Part shown: piece by piece, positions 14,092 through 21,530 of the stretch
How positions within the stretch are numbered: position 1 is the stretch's first letter
Layout of the letters: the number at the start of each line of letters is the position of its first letter
NCBI GenBank assembly: GCA_023386795.1
Contig: JAEWJB010000063.1
Location: 1 to 36,258 of the forward strand
Length of the DNA: 36,258 nt
Source of the DNA: Pseudomonadota bacterium
Lineage (GTDB): Bacteria; Pseudomonadota; Gammaproteobacteria; Xanthomonadales; Xanthomonadaceae
Direction: 5' to 3'
Program-made: the position numbers and the translations under genes
The notes under the pieces: model-generated
Database searches by the model: none
The model's input: only the letters and a program-made list of their open reading frames with translations
What the model was told of the DNA's origin: nothing

Positions 14092-15564
14092 ATGAAGAAC
14101 GTGCTCGCAGCCGGGTGGAAGACCCGGTTCTATGCTGTTTCCCTGATGATGCTGCTCAGTGCCTTCGCGGTCACCGCGTTCTCGGCGCATGCGCAGGACA
14201 CCGCCGCGCCGCCGGCACCCACCACCGAAACCACGCCGGCCCCGACGCCGGAAGTGACGAGCGAACCGCTCGACGCCGCCGCCGCGACCGCGGCACCGGC
14301 CGCCGAAGCCCCGGCCGCCGCGGAGCCGGAGCCGACCGTCGACAAGGGCGACGTGGCCTGGATGCTCACCTCCACCCTGCTCGTGCTGCTGATGGTCGTG
14401 CCCGGCCTGGCGCTGTTCTACGGCGGCATGGTGCGCGCCAAGAACGTGCTGTCGGTGCTGATCCAGGTCGCGGTGGTGTTCTCGCTGATCAGCGTGCTGT
14501 GGGTCTTGTACGGCTACAGCCTGGCGTTCTCCGGCGAAGGCCCGTGGATCGGCAACCTCGACAAGGCGCTGCTCAAGGGCGTGGATGTCACCACCCTGGC
14601 GGCCACCTTCACCAAGGGCGTGGCGCTGCCGGAATTCGTGTTCGTGGCGTTCCAGTGCACCTTCGCCGGCATCACCGGCGCGCTGATCGTCGGTGCGTTC
14701 GCCGAACGTGCGCGCTTCGCCGCGGTGCTGCTGTTCTCGGTGCTGTGGTTCACCTTCGCCTACCTGCCGATGGCGCACATGGTGTGGGCGACCGGTGGCT
14801 TCCTGTTCGAGAAGGGCGCGCTGGATTTCGCCGGCGGCACGGTGGTGCACATCAACGCCGGTATCGCCGGCCTGGTCGGCGCCTACTTCGTGGGCAAGCG
14901 CACCGGCTTCGGCCGCGAGGCGATCAAGCCGCACAACGTCACCCTGACCTTCGTCGGTGCCTCGCTGCTGTGGGTGGGCTGGTTCGGCTTCAACGCCGGC
15001 TCCAACCTGGAAGCCAACGCCGGTGCGGCCCTGGCCTTCCTCAACACGTTGCTGGCCACTGCCGCCGCGGTGCTGGGCTGGTCGCTCACCGAGAAGATTA
15101 TCAAGGGCAAGTCGTCCGCGCTGGGCGTGGCGTCGGGCATGGTGGCCGGCCTGGTCGGCATCACCCCGGCGTGCGGCACCGTCGGCCCGTTCGGCGCCAT
15201 CGCCATCGGCTTCATCGCCGGCGTGCTGTGCGTGTGGGGCGTCACCGGCCTCAAGCGCCTGCTCAAGGCCGACGACAGCCTGGACGTGTTCGGCGTGCAT
15301 GGCCTGGGCGGCATCATCGGCGCCATCCTCACCGGCGTGTTCAGCGCCGCCTCGCTGGGCGGCCAGAAGGGCGATGACTACGACATGCTCGGGCAGGTGT
15401 GGATCCAGACCGAGGGCGTGCTGATCACGCTGGTCTGGGTCGGCGTGGTGTCGGTGGTCTCGTTCCTGATCGCCAAGCTGGTGTTCGGCCTGCGCGTGAG
15501 CGAAGAGTCCGAGCGCGAGGGCCTGGACATCACCTCGCACGGCGAATCGGCCTACGAGTCCTGA
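14092..15564 (+). CDS. amtB: Ammonium transporter AmtB with long N-terminal linker
   Basis: The 490-residue protein is an Amt/Rh channel. A cleavable signal (hydrophobic core SLMMLLSAFAVTAF, cut after AHA) is followed by about 50 residues rich in Ala, Pro, Thr and Glu. The first channel helix begins near residue 84 (DVAWMLTSTLLVLLMVVPG). Eleven hydrophobic helices follow. The twin-His pore residues are His229 in MAHMVWATGG and His403 in VFGVHGLGG. The segment DFAGGTVVHINAG holds the conserved Asp. Length exceeds E. coli AmtB (428) because of the linker. PII encoded just upstream should plug the channel when nitrogen is replete. A strong hairpin follows the stop. Confidence 0.96.
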   Translation: MKNVLAAGWKTRFYAVSLMMLLSAFAVTAFSAHAQDTAAPPAPTTETTPAPTPEVTSEPLDAAAATAAPAAEAPAAAEPEPTVDKGDVAWMLTSTLLVLLMVVPGLALFYGGMVRAKNVLSVLIQVAVVFSLISVLWVLYGYSLAFSGEGPWIGNLDKALLKGVDVTTLAATFTKGVALPEFVFVAFQCTFAGITGALIVGAFAERARFAAVLLFSVLWFTFAYLPMAHMVWATGGFLFEKGALDFAGGTVVHINAGIAGLVGAYFVGKRTGFGREAIKPHNVTLTFVGASLLWVGWFGFNAGSNLEANAGAALAFLNTLLATAAAVLGWSLTEKIIKGKSSALGVASGMVAGLVGITPACGTVGPFGAIAIGFIAGVLCVWGVTGLKRLLKADDSLDVFGVHGLGGIIGAILTGVFSAASLGGQKGDDYDMLGQVWIQTEGVLITLVWVGVVSVVSFLIAKLVFGLRVSEESEREGLDITSHGESAYES

Positions 15565-15573
15565 GGGGAAATG

Positions 15574-15600
15574 CCGGCCCGCGCCGCGTGCGCGGGCCGG
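15574..15600 (+). terminator. Strong GC hairpin after amtB
   Basis: CCGGCCCGCGC (15574-15584) pairs perfectly with GCGCGGGCCGG (15590-15600) around a 5-nt loop, starting 9 bp after the amtB stop. There is no U-run directly after it, but a second hairpin follows at once. Likely end of the glnA-glnK-amtB transcript. Confidence 0.65.
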
Positions 15601-15605
15601 GGTAT

Positions 15606-15633
15606 CCGCCGGGTCGCTGGCCCGGCGGTGTTT
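15606..15633 (+). terminator. Second hairpin after amtB
   Basis: CCGCCGGG (15606-15613) pairs with CCCGGCGG (15621-15628) around a 7-nt loop and is followed by TGTTT. With the preceding hairpin it makes a tandem terminator-like unit. The remaining 140 bp up to the amidase start show no clear promoter. Confidence 0.5.
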
Positions 15634-15773
15634 GCAACGGATGTGCTCCCGGGGGCAGGGCCATCCCGCACCGCATGATGTCGAGGTCGATATGCGCCAC
15701 CGCCCCTGCGAGTCGTCTCCCTCCCGCGCGCCGCGTGGCTTGCATTGCCGGGCCGCTGCCGGTGCAATGGGGC

Positions 15774-16520
15774 ATGACCCGCGCGCTCCGCATCCTGCTG
15801 CTTCCGTGCCTGGCCCTGCTGCTGTCCGCTTGCGCGCATGCGCCGCGCAACCCGATGGCGCAGTGGGTGCCGTCGTCGAACTTCAATGCCCGCCAGCCGG
15901 TGCTGATCGTGATCCACCACACCGAGCAGGACTCGGTGCAACAGAGCCTGGACACCCTGCGCACGCGCAACAGCGGCGGGCAGGTCAGCGCGCACTACCT
16001 GGTGGGCAAGGACGGTTCGCTGTACCAGCTGGTCTCCGAGGCCGATCGCGCGTGGCATGCCGGCGCCGGGCGCTGGGGCACGATCAGCGACGTCAACTCC
16101 GCGTCCATCGGCATCGAGCTGGACAATGACGGGCGCTCGCCTTTCCCGCCCGGACAGGTCGCCACGCTGCTGCGCCTGCTCGACGATCTGTGCACCCGCC
16201 TGCGCATTCCGCGCAGCCAGGTCATCGGCCATGCCGACCTGGCCCCTTCGCGCAAGGTCGATCCCAGCCGCTGGTTCCCCTGGCAGCAGCTCGCCGAGGC
16301 CGGTTACGGCGAATGGCCGGACCCGGTCGACACCGCCGCGCCCGCCGGTTTCGATCCCTGGCTCGGCCTGCAGGCCGTGGGCTATCCACTCGACAGCCCG
16401 GCCGACGCCGCGCGCGCGTTCCATCGCCATTTCCGCGGACGTGACGACCTGGGCGACCAGCTCGACGCCGAGGACGCCCGCATCCTGTATTCCCTGCTGC
16501 GGCAGCGCCGCCAGCCCTGA
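15774..16520 (+). CDS. AmiD-like N-acetylmuramoyl-L-alanine amidase lipoprotein
   Basis: The 248-residue protein has a lipoprotein signal with lipobox LLSAC (Cys20), so it is probably anchored to the outer membrane. The Amidase_2 domain spans about 40-175: VLIVIHHTEQ with zinc-ligand His48, SAHYLVGKDGSLYQLV, the SIGIELDNDG segment with Glu115, and IGHADLAPSRKVDPS with His153, Lys161 and Asp163. These match AmiD of E. coli, which cuts the bond between MurNAc or anhydroMurNAc and the stem peptide for wall recycling. The C-terminal 75 residues (SPADAARAFHRHFRGRDD) look like the AmiD peptidoglycan-binding tail. It separates amtB from ntrB and may have its own promoter. Confidence 0.9.
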   Translation: MTRALRILLLPCLALLLSACAHAPRNPMAQWVPSSNFNARQPVLIVIHHTEQDSVQQSLDTLRTRNSGGQVSAHYLVGKDGSLYQLVSEADRAWHAGAGRWGTISDVNSASIGIELDNDGRSPFPPGQVATLLRLLDDLCTRLRIPRSQVIGHADLAPSRKVDPSRWFPWQQLAEAGYGEWPDPVDTAAPAGFDPWLGLQAVGYPLDSPADAARAFHRHFRGRDDLGDQLDAEDARILYSLLRQRRQP

Positions 16521-16572
16521 GGTCCGCCGGGCGACGGGCGCGACAAACGGTTCAGCGCGGCGCGCCCGGCTT

Positions 16573-16589
16573 TGCACTACATTGGTGCA
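16573..16589 (+). promoter_or_regulatory. NtrC box abutting the ntrB start codon
   Basis: TGCACTACATTGGTGCA matches the TGCACC-N5-GGTGCA dyad at 11 of 12 positions. Its last base is immediately before the ATG at 16590. No sigma-54 core is present nearby, so NtrC bound here should repress rather than activate. TACATT at 16578-16583 lies inside the box and could be a -10 element; it would place the start of transcription on the ATG (a leaderless message). Confidence 0.8.
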
Positions 16590-17645
16590 ATGCTGATGAA
16601 CGCGTCCGCCCCGCTGCTGGAAAGCCTGGCCACCCCGGTCGCCTGGGCCGGCGCCGACGGCCGGGTACTCGGGGTCAATGCGGCTTTCGCGCGCTGGCTG
16701 GGCATCAGCGCCCGCCGTTTCCTGGACCAACCGCTGGCTGCGCTGGAGATCGAGGGGGACGCCCTGGCGCGTTTCATCGACAACGACGAGCGCGACGTGC
16801 TGCGCCTGCATCGCGTGGCGATCGGCCTGCCAGGCGAAGCGCCGCATTTCGCCGAAGGCTGGTTGTCGCGCCTGGACGATGGCGGCTGGCTGCTGGAAGC
16901 GCATCCGGTGGATGAATTCCCCTCGCCCGATCCCACGCACGCGCTGCCCAGCGCGCTCAGCGCCGCCCTGAAGGGGTTGGCACACGAGCTGCGCAATCCG
17001 CTCGCCGGCCTGAAGGGCGCCGCGCAGCTGCTGGCGCGCCGCGCGGTGAACCGCGACGAGGACGAGCGCGAGCTGATCGATCTGATCGGCGCGGAGATTG
17101 AACGCCTCAACACGCTGCTCGAACGTCTGCTCTCGCCCGCGCCGGCAGGCCCGCATGACCGCCTGAACATCCACGCCGTGCTGGAGCGCGTGCTGCGGTT
17201 GGCGGAAAACGAGGCCGGCTGGTCGGTGCGCCTGCAACGCGACTATGACCCGAGCATCCCGGAGATCCTCGGGGATGCCGACCGCCTCACCCAGGCTGTC
17301 TGGAACCTGGTGCGCAATGCCATCCAGGCCGGGGCCAGCGTGGTCAGCCTGCGTACCCGCGTGGAGCACGGCCAGCGCATCCGCGACCACGTGCATGCCA
17401 TGGCGCTGCGGCTGGAGATCGTCGACGACGGCAGCGGCGTGCCGGAGGAGCTGGCCGAACATCTGTTCCTGCCGCTCGTCAGCGGCCGCGCCGATGGCAG
17501 CGGCCTCGGGCTGGCGCTGGCGCAGCAGGTGGCGCGCGAGCACCACGGTTCGCTGACCTACCGCTCGCGCCCGGGCCACACCGTTTTCACCCTGTTGTTG
17601 CCGCAGCCGGTGCTGGATGCCGGCAAGGAGCCTGGCCATGCCTGA
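16590..17645 (+). CDS. ntrB: Nitrogen sensor histidine kinase NtrB (GlnL)
   Basis: The 351-residue soluble kinase has a PAS-like domain (about 5-110; TPVAWAGADGRVLGVNAAFARWLG) and no membrane segment, as expected for NtrB. The H-box is AHELRNPLAGLKGA with phospho-acceptor His132. The N-box is NLVRNAIQA (239-247), and the ATP lid holds DDGSGVP (279-285) and GSGLGLAL (303-310). PII binds NtrB and switches it from kinase to phosphatase. ATGs at 16590 and 16596 are both possible; 16590 directly follows the NtrC box. The stop overlaps the ntrC start by 8 bp. Confidence 0.96.
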   Translation: MLMNASAPLLESLATPVAWAGADGRVLGVNAAFARWLGISARRFLDQPLAALEIEGDALARFIDNDERDVLRLHRVAIGLPGEAPHFAEGWLSRLDDGGWLLEAHPVDEFPSPDPTHALPSALSAALKGLAHELRNPLAGLKGAAQLLARRAVNRDEDERELIDLIGAEIERLNTLLERLLSPAPAGPHDRLNIHAVLERVLRLAENEAGWSVRLQRDYDPSIPEILGDADRLTQAVWNLVRNAIQAGASVVSLRTRVEHGQRIRDHVHAMALRLEIVDDGSGVPEELAEHLFLPLVSGRADGSGLGLALAQQVAREHHGSLTYRSRPGHTVFTLLLPQPVLDAGKEPGHA

Positions 17646-19059
17646 CCCCGCCTCGCAACGCATCTGGGTGGTCGATGACGATCGTTCGGTGCGTTTCGTG
17701 TTGTCCACCGCGCTGCGTGACGCCGGTTACCAGGTCGACGGCTTCGACAGTGCCGCGGCGGCGTTGTCGGCGCTGCGCCAGCGCCCGGCGCCGGACCTGC
17801 TGTTCACCGACGTGCGCATGCCCGGCGAGGATGGCCTGGTGCTGCTCGACAAGCTCAAGGCCGCGCATCCGCAATTGCCGGTGATCGTGATGTCGGCCTA
17901 TACGGATGTTGCCAGCACCGCCGGCGCATTCCGTGGCGGCGCGCATGAATTCCTGTCCAAGCCGTTCGACCTGGACGATGCCGTCGCGCTCGCCGCGCGC
18001 GCCCTGCCCGACGACAGCGCCACGACCGCCGTGCCGTCGAGCGTATCGGGCACGCCACAACTGATCGGCGACACCCCGGCGATGCGCGCACTGTTCCGTG
18101 CCATCGGCCGCCTGGCCCAGGCGCCGCTGTCGGTGCTGGTCAACGGCGAAACCGGTACCGGCAAGGAACTGGTGGCGCGCGCGCTGCACCAGGAGTCGCC
18201 GCGCGCACGCGCGCCTTTCGTGGCGCTGAACACCGCGGCCATTCCCGCCGAACTGCTCGAGAGTGAGTTGTTCGGCCACGAGGCCGGCGCATTCACCGGT
18301 GCGGCCAAGCGCCATATCGGCCGCTTCGAGCAGGCCAACGGCGGCACGCTGTTCCTCGATGAAATCGGCGATATGCCGTTGCCGTTGCAGACGCGCCTGT
18401 TGCGCGTGCTGGCGGAGAACGAATTCTTCCGCGTGGGCGGGCGCGAGTTGATCCGCGTGGACGTGCGCGTAATCGCGGCCACCCACCAAGACCTCGAAGC
18501 GCTGGTGGCACAAGGACGCTTCCGCGCCGACCTGCTGCATCGCCTGGATGTCGTGCGACTGCACCTGCCGCCGTTGCGCGAGCGCCGCGCCGATGTCGCG
18601 CAGCTGGCCGACAACTTCCTGGCCATGGCCGCCGCCAAGCTCGACACGCCACCCAAGCGCTTGTCGACCAAGGCCCTCGAGACGCTGCGCACGCACGACT
18701 GGCCGGGCAACGTGCGCGAACTGGAGAACGTGTGCTGGCGCCTGGCCGCACTCACCGTCACCGATGTGATATCGGCCGACGACGTGGAATCGGCCCTTTC
18801 GCGCGGCATGCGTCCCGCGGCCGGCAGCGGCGTGGGCGACGGCGCCGACTGGGATGCGCATTTGTCCGAATGGGCGCGCCAGCGCTTGGGCGCGGGCGCC
18901 GAAGGCCTGCACGCCGAGGCGCGCGAACGCTTCGACCGCGCGTTGCTCGAAGTGGCCTTGCAGTTCACCCAGGGCCGCCGTGCCGAGGCGGCTGCGCGGC
19001 TCGGGGTGGGCCGCAACACCGTGACCCGTAAACTGGGGCCGGGACGTCGGCGCCGCTGA
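17638..19059 (+). CDS. ntrC: Nitrogen response regulator NtrC (GlnG), sigma-54 activator
   Basis: The 473-residue regulator has three domains. The receiver (1-120) carries the acidic pocket at about 13-15, phospho-acceptor Asp58 in LLFTDVRMPG, Ser86 and Lys108. The AAA+ sigma-54 domain (about 145-375) carries Walker A GETGTGKE at 170-177, the sigma-54 loop GAFTGA at 217-222, Walker B GGTLFLDEIGD, and the WPGNVREL motif. The C-terminus has a Fis-type helix-turn-helix (AEAAARLGVGRNTVTRKL). Phosphorylated by NtrB under nitrogen limitation, it drives RpoN-dependent promoters such as that of glnA, and probably binds the box at ntrB. It is translated with overlap from ntrB. Confidence 0.97.
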   Translation: MPDPASQRIWVVDDDRSVRFVLSTALRDAGYQVDGFDSAAAALSALRQRPAPDLLFTDVRMPGEDGLVLLDKLKAAHPQLPVIVMSAYTDVASTAGAFRGGAHEFLSKPFDLDDAVALAARALPDDSATTAVPSSVSGTPQLIGDTPAMRALFRAIGRLAQAPLSVLVNGETGTGKELVARALHQESPRARAPFVALNTAAIPAELLESELFGHEAGAFTGAAKRHIGRFEQANGGTLFLDEIGDMPLPLQTRLLRVLAENEFFRVGGRELIRVDVRVIAATHQDLEALVAQGRFRADLLHRLDVVRLHLPPLRERRADVAQLADNFLAMAAAKLDTPPKRLSTKALETLRTHDWPGNVRELENVCWRLAALTVTDVISADDVESALSRGMRPAAGSGVGDGADWDAHLSEWARQRLGAGAEGLHAEARERFDRALLEVALQFTQGRRAEAAARLGVGRNTVTRKLGPGRRRR

Positions 19060-19129
19060 CCCCGCGCAAGGGACCATCATGGCCCCTGCACGCCGGTCCC
19101 ACTAGCGTGCCGATATCCGGAGGAAAGCC

Positions 19130-19699
19130 GTGCCTGTGAATTGCCGTGTCCTGTCCGTCCTCGCCCTGCTGGCCTTGACCGCCTGCAGCAGCGCGCCACC
19201 GAGCAAGCCGCTGCCGCCCTTGCCGCCGGCGCCGCCGAGTAGCGTGCGGCAGGCGGAAGCGGCGCTGGCGTCGGCCTCGGGCAGCCTGGTGAGCGGGCGC
19301 ATCGTGCTGCTGCCCGTGCCGCAGGGCGTTCGCCTGACCGGTACCGTCGGCGGCCTGCGCTCCGGCGGCAGCTTCGGCTTCCACGTGCACGAGCGTGGCG
19401 ATTGCAGCGCCGTGGACGCCAGCAGCGCCGGCGCGCACTTCAACCCCACCGCTAGCGCGCACGGGCGCAGCAGCGGTGGCCCGCATCATCTTGGCGACAT
19501 GGACAACCTCGTCGCCGATGCCGAAGGCGTGGTCCACCTGGACTTCGTGCTCGGTGGCGTCGCGCTGGGCAACGGCGCGGCCAACGACATCCTCGGCAGG
19601 GCGCTCATCGTCCATGCCGATCCCGACGACTACCGCAGCCAACCCAGCGGCAATGCCGGTGCACGCCTCGCGTGCGGCGTCATCCGCGCCAGTCGTTGA
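19130..19699 (+). CDS. sodC: Cu/Zn superoxide dismutase lipoprotein (first of a pair)
   Basis: The 189-residue protein starts at GTG 19130 with a GGAGGAA ribosome site 5 bp upstream. A lipobox LTAC gives acylated Cys19, followed by a Pro-rich tether. All seven metal ligands are present: His85, His87, His103, His111, His120, Asp123 and His162. The structural disulfide (Cys92, Cys182) and the active-site Arg179 are also in place. It removes superoxide in the periplasm at a membrane surface. Compared with its neighbour it has a shorter N-terminal part and a distinct zinc loop (ASAHGRSSGGPHHLGD). The second copy begins 57 bp downstream. Confidence 0.95.
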   Translation: MPVNCRVLSVLALLALTACSSAPPSKPLPPLPPAPPSSVRQAEAALASASGSLVSGRIVLLPVPQGVRLTGTVGGLRSGGSFGFHVHERGDCSAVDASSAGAHFNPTASAHGRSSGGPHHLGDMDNLVADAEGVVHLDFVLGGVALGNGAANDILGRALIVHADPDDYRSQPSGNAGARLACGVIRASR

Positions 19700-19755
19700 T
19701 TCCAGCCGGCAACGACCGGCACCACATTGCCCGATGGGCGAGAGGAGAAAGCACG

Positions 19756-20388
19756 ATGCGCATGATCCCCACCGCGTTGTTCATTGCCACCGCACTGGCG
19801 CTGGGCGCCTGCAAGCGCGAGGCACCGGCGACCGACGCCACCACCGAAGCACCGGCCGACCACGCCGGTCATGACGCGGCCGCCCCCGCCGCCCCGACGG
19901 CGCCGGAAGCCCCCAACGCCCCGGCCCCGAGCGCCACCGCCGAAATCAAGCCGACCCAGGGCAACGAGGTGAAGGGCAACGTGACCTTCAAGGTCGTGGA
20001 CGGTGCGTTGCGCGTCAGCGGCCAGCTCAGCGGCCTGAAGCCGAACAGCGAGCACGGCTTCCACATCCACGAGAAGGGCGATTGCAGCGCGCCGGACGGC
20101 AGCAGTGCCGGGGGGCATTTCAATCCCGCGCAGAGCCAGCACGGCAACGTCAGCGCCGACCCGCACCACGGCGGCGACATGCCGAACATCACCGCGGACG
20201 CGCAGGGCAATGCGACCATCGACGGCCCGGTCTCCAGCAACGTCAACATCGGCAAGGGCGATGATTTCGACATCAGCGGTCACGCCGTGATCGTTCATGC
20301 CGACCCGGACGACTACAAGACGCAGCCGACCGGCAATGCAGGCGGGCGCCTGGCGTGTGGGGTGATCACCACGACGCCGGCGAATTGA
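19756..20388 (+). CDS. sodC: Cu/Zn superoxide dismutase lipoprotein (second of a pair)
   Basis: The 210-residue protein has lipobox LGAC (Cys19). An Ala/Pro-rich linker (about 20-62) contains the potential metal-binding DHAGHD at 35-40. All catalytic ligands are present (His103, His105, His121, His129, His138, Asp141, His181), with the disulfide Cys110-Cys201 and Arg198. It shares HxHEKGDCSAPDGSSAGGH-type core features with the first copy but differs through most of the sequence, so the duplication is old or one copy was acquired separately. An AGAGGAGA ribosome site precedes the ATG. The pair is probably one transcript, ending at the REP and hairpin at 20424-20504. Confidence 0.95.
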   Translation: MRMIPTALFIATALALGACKREAPATDATTEAPADHAGHDAAAPAAPTAPEAPNAPAPSATAEIKPTQGNEVKGNVTFKVVDGALRVSGQLSGLKPNSEHGFHIHEKGDCSAPDGSSAGGHFNPAQSQHGNVSADPHHGGDMPNITADAQGNATIDGPVSSNVNIGKGDDFDISGHAVIVHADPDDYKTQPTGNAGGRLACGVITTTPAN

Positions 20389-20423
20389 TCGTCATGTGAT
20401 TCGGCAGGGCGGTGGTAGGTCGC

Positions 20424-20468
20424 GTCGCGGCTGAAGCCGCTCCTACAGGGGCGTGAGAGCCGTGTAGG
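20424..20468. repeat. REP doublet with one decayed arm
   Basis: The arm at 20424-20448 is identical to that at 10001-10025 (gtcgcggctgaagccgctcc, then tacag). After the same 14-bp spacing, TGTAGG reappears at 20463-20468 in opposite orientation, but the rest of the second arm is not recognisable. It looks like a doublet of the same design that has lost one arm. Confidence 0.7.
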
Positions 20469-20473
20469 TATCG

Positions 20474-20504
20474 GGTACCCGGTGGGCAAGACTCACCGGG
20501 TGCC
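20474..20504. terminator. Hairpin between convergent sodC and the 20540 gene
   Basis: GGTACCCGGTG (20474-20484) pairs with CACCGGGTGCC (20494-20504), with one G-U pair and a 9-nt loop. It lies between convergent genes and may stop transcription from either side, although no U-run follows. Confidence 0.5.
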
Positions 20505-20539
20505 GCGCGACGCATATTCCGGCCGCGCGCTTCCAGCCC

Positions 20540-21424
20540 TCAAGTTTCCAGCGCGGCCCGGGCATCGTGACCCGGCTCGACGTGGACATAGAGCACCGGC
20601 ACGCCATGCGCTTCCAGTACCGCGGCCATCTGCCGCTGGCGCGCAAGGTATTGCTCGTAGACCAGCTTGAGGCTCTCGCAGTCGGCGCGATCATGGTTGT
20701 AGTACGCGCACCAGCCGGCCGGATCGAACAGCGCCATGCGCGCTTCGCCGTCGACGTAACGCAGTAGCGGCTCCGGCGACTCGGCCAGCCATTCGCTGGA
20801 CTGTGGTGCCAGCAGCGCCGTTTCCAGCAGTGGCCACAACACCGCCAGCCCCTGGTTGTCGTATTGCATCGACATCATCGCCGCCAGGTCGTGCACGGTG
20901 AGATAGCGTGCATGCTCCACCCGTGCGCCGAAGGCTTCCTGCGCCAGCAGCGCGGTATCGGCCTGGGCCATGCCTTGCGCGAGCAGCACGTCTTCCAGGG
21001 ATGCCGCCACTTCGGCCACCACCTGCGGATCGCCCGACAACAGGAAGGGCAGTACGCGCAGGCTGCCGCCTGCCAGGCCGGGGTCGGCCTTGAACGGCAG
21101 CGGCACCTCGCCTTGTGCATCGGCACCGAAGGCGAGCAGTCGCGGGCCTTCATCGCGACCCGGCGCGCGCGCGCGCAGCTCGTCGAGACGGCGGTGAAGC
21201 GGCCAGCCCGGACGCAGCGCCTCGGCCGGATCGAAATGCGCACCCCCCAAGCTCAGGTCCAACTCGCGAACCTGGGGCACCCACTGTGCCAGATCGCGAC
21301 CGATGCGCTCGGCGAGCGCGCCGGCCTGTTCGGAAGACAGCGCCGGCCGGGCCGGCACGCTGCCGCCCGCCAGTTCGAGGGCCAGGACGCCGAGGGCGGT
21401 CATGCCGTGTTCGGTATTGCTCAT
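20540..21424 (-). CDS. Conserved-looking hypothetical protein (294 aa)
   Basis: I do not recognise this family. The 294-residue protein has no signal peptide or membrane helix, so it is probably cytosolic. Codon use is like that of the neighbours. Visible features are an alpha-helical, Leu/Ala/Glu-rich body, a segment HFDPAEALRPGWPLHRRLDELRAR, a Met-rich AAMMSMQYDNQG, and a Trp/Tyr-rich patch WCAYYNHDRADCE near 240-255 followed by a charged helix KLVYEQYLARQRQM. The C-terminal strand VPVLYVHVEPGHD looks like a core beta-strand. It is divergent from fadI across 106 bp. Confidence 0.75.
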   Translation of the reverse strand: MSNTEHGMTALGVLALELAGGSVPARPALSSEQAGALAERIGRDLAQWVPQVRELDLSLGGAHFDPAEALRPGWPLHRRLDELRARAPGRDEGPRLLAFGADAQGEVPLPFKADPGLAGGSLRVLPFLLSGDPQVVAEVAASLEDVLLAQGMAQADTALLAQEAFGARVEHARYLTVHDLAAMMSMQYDNQGLAVLWPLLETALLAPQSSEWLAESPEPLLRYVDGEARMALFDPAGWCAYYNHDRADCESLKLVYEQYLARQRQMAAVLEAHGVPVLYVHVEPGHDARAALET

Positions 21425-21434
21425 GGGATCGCGG

Positions 21435-21463
21435 TTGGCCCGTCACGGGGCGGCAGCTACACT
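21435..21463 (+). promoter_or_regulatory. Candidate sigma-70 promoter of fadI
   Basis: TTGGCC (21435-21440) and TACACT (21458-21463) are separated by exactly 17 bp; each matches the consensus at four of six positions. The start would be near 21470, giving a leader of about 60 nt before the fadI ATG. Confidence 0.45.
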
Positions 21464-21530
21464 GCGCACATTATGCCTGCCTGCCTTGTGCAGGCGATGT
21501 CCCCAACCCCCTCAACGCCCAGGCCAACCC

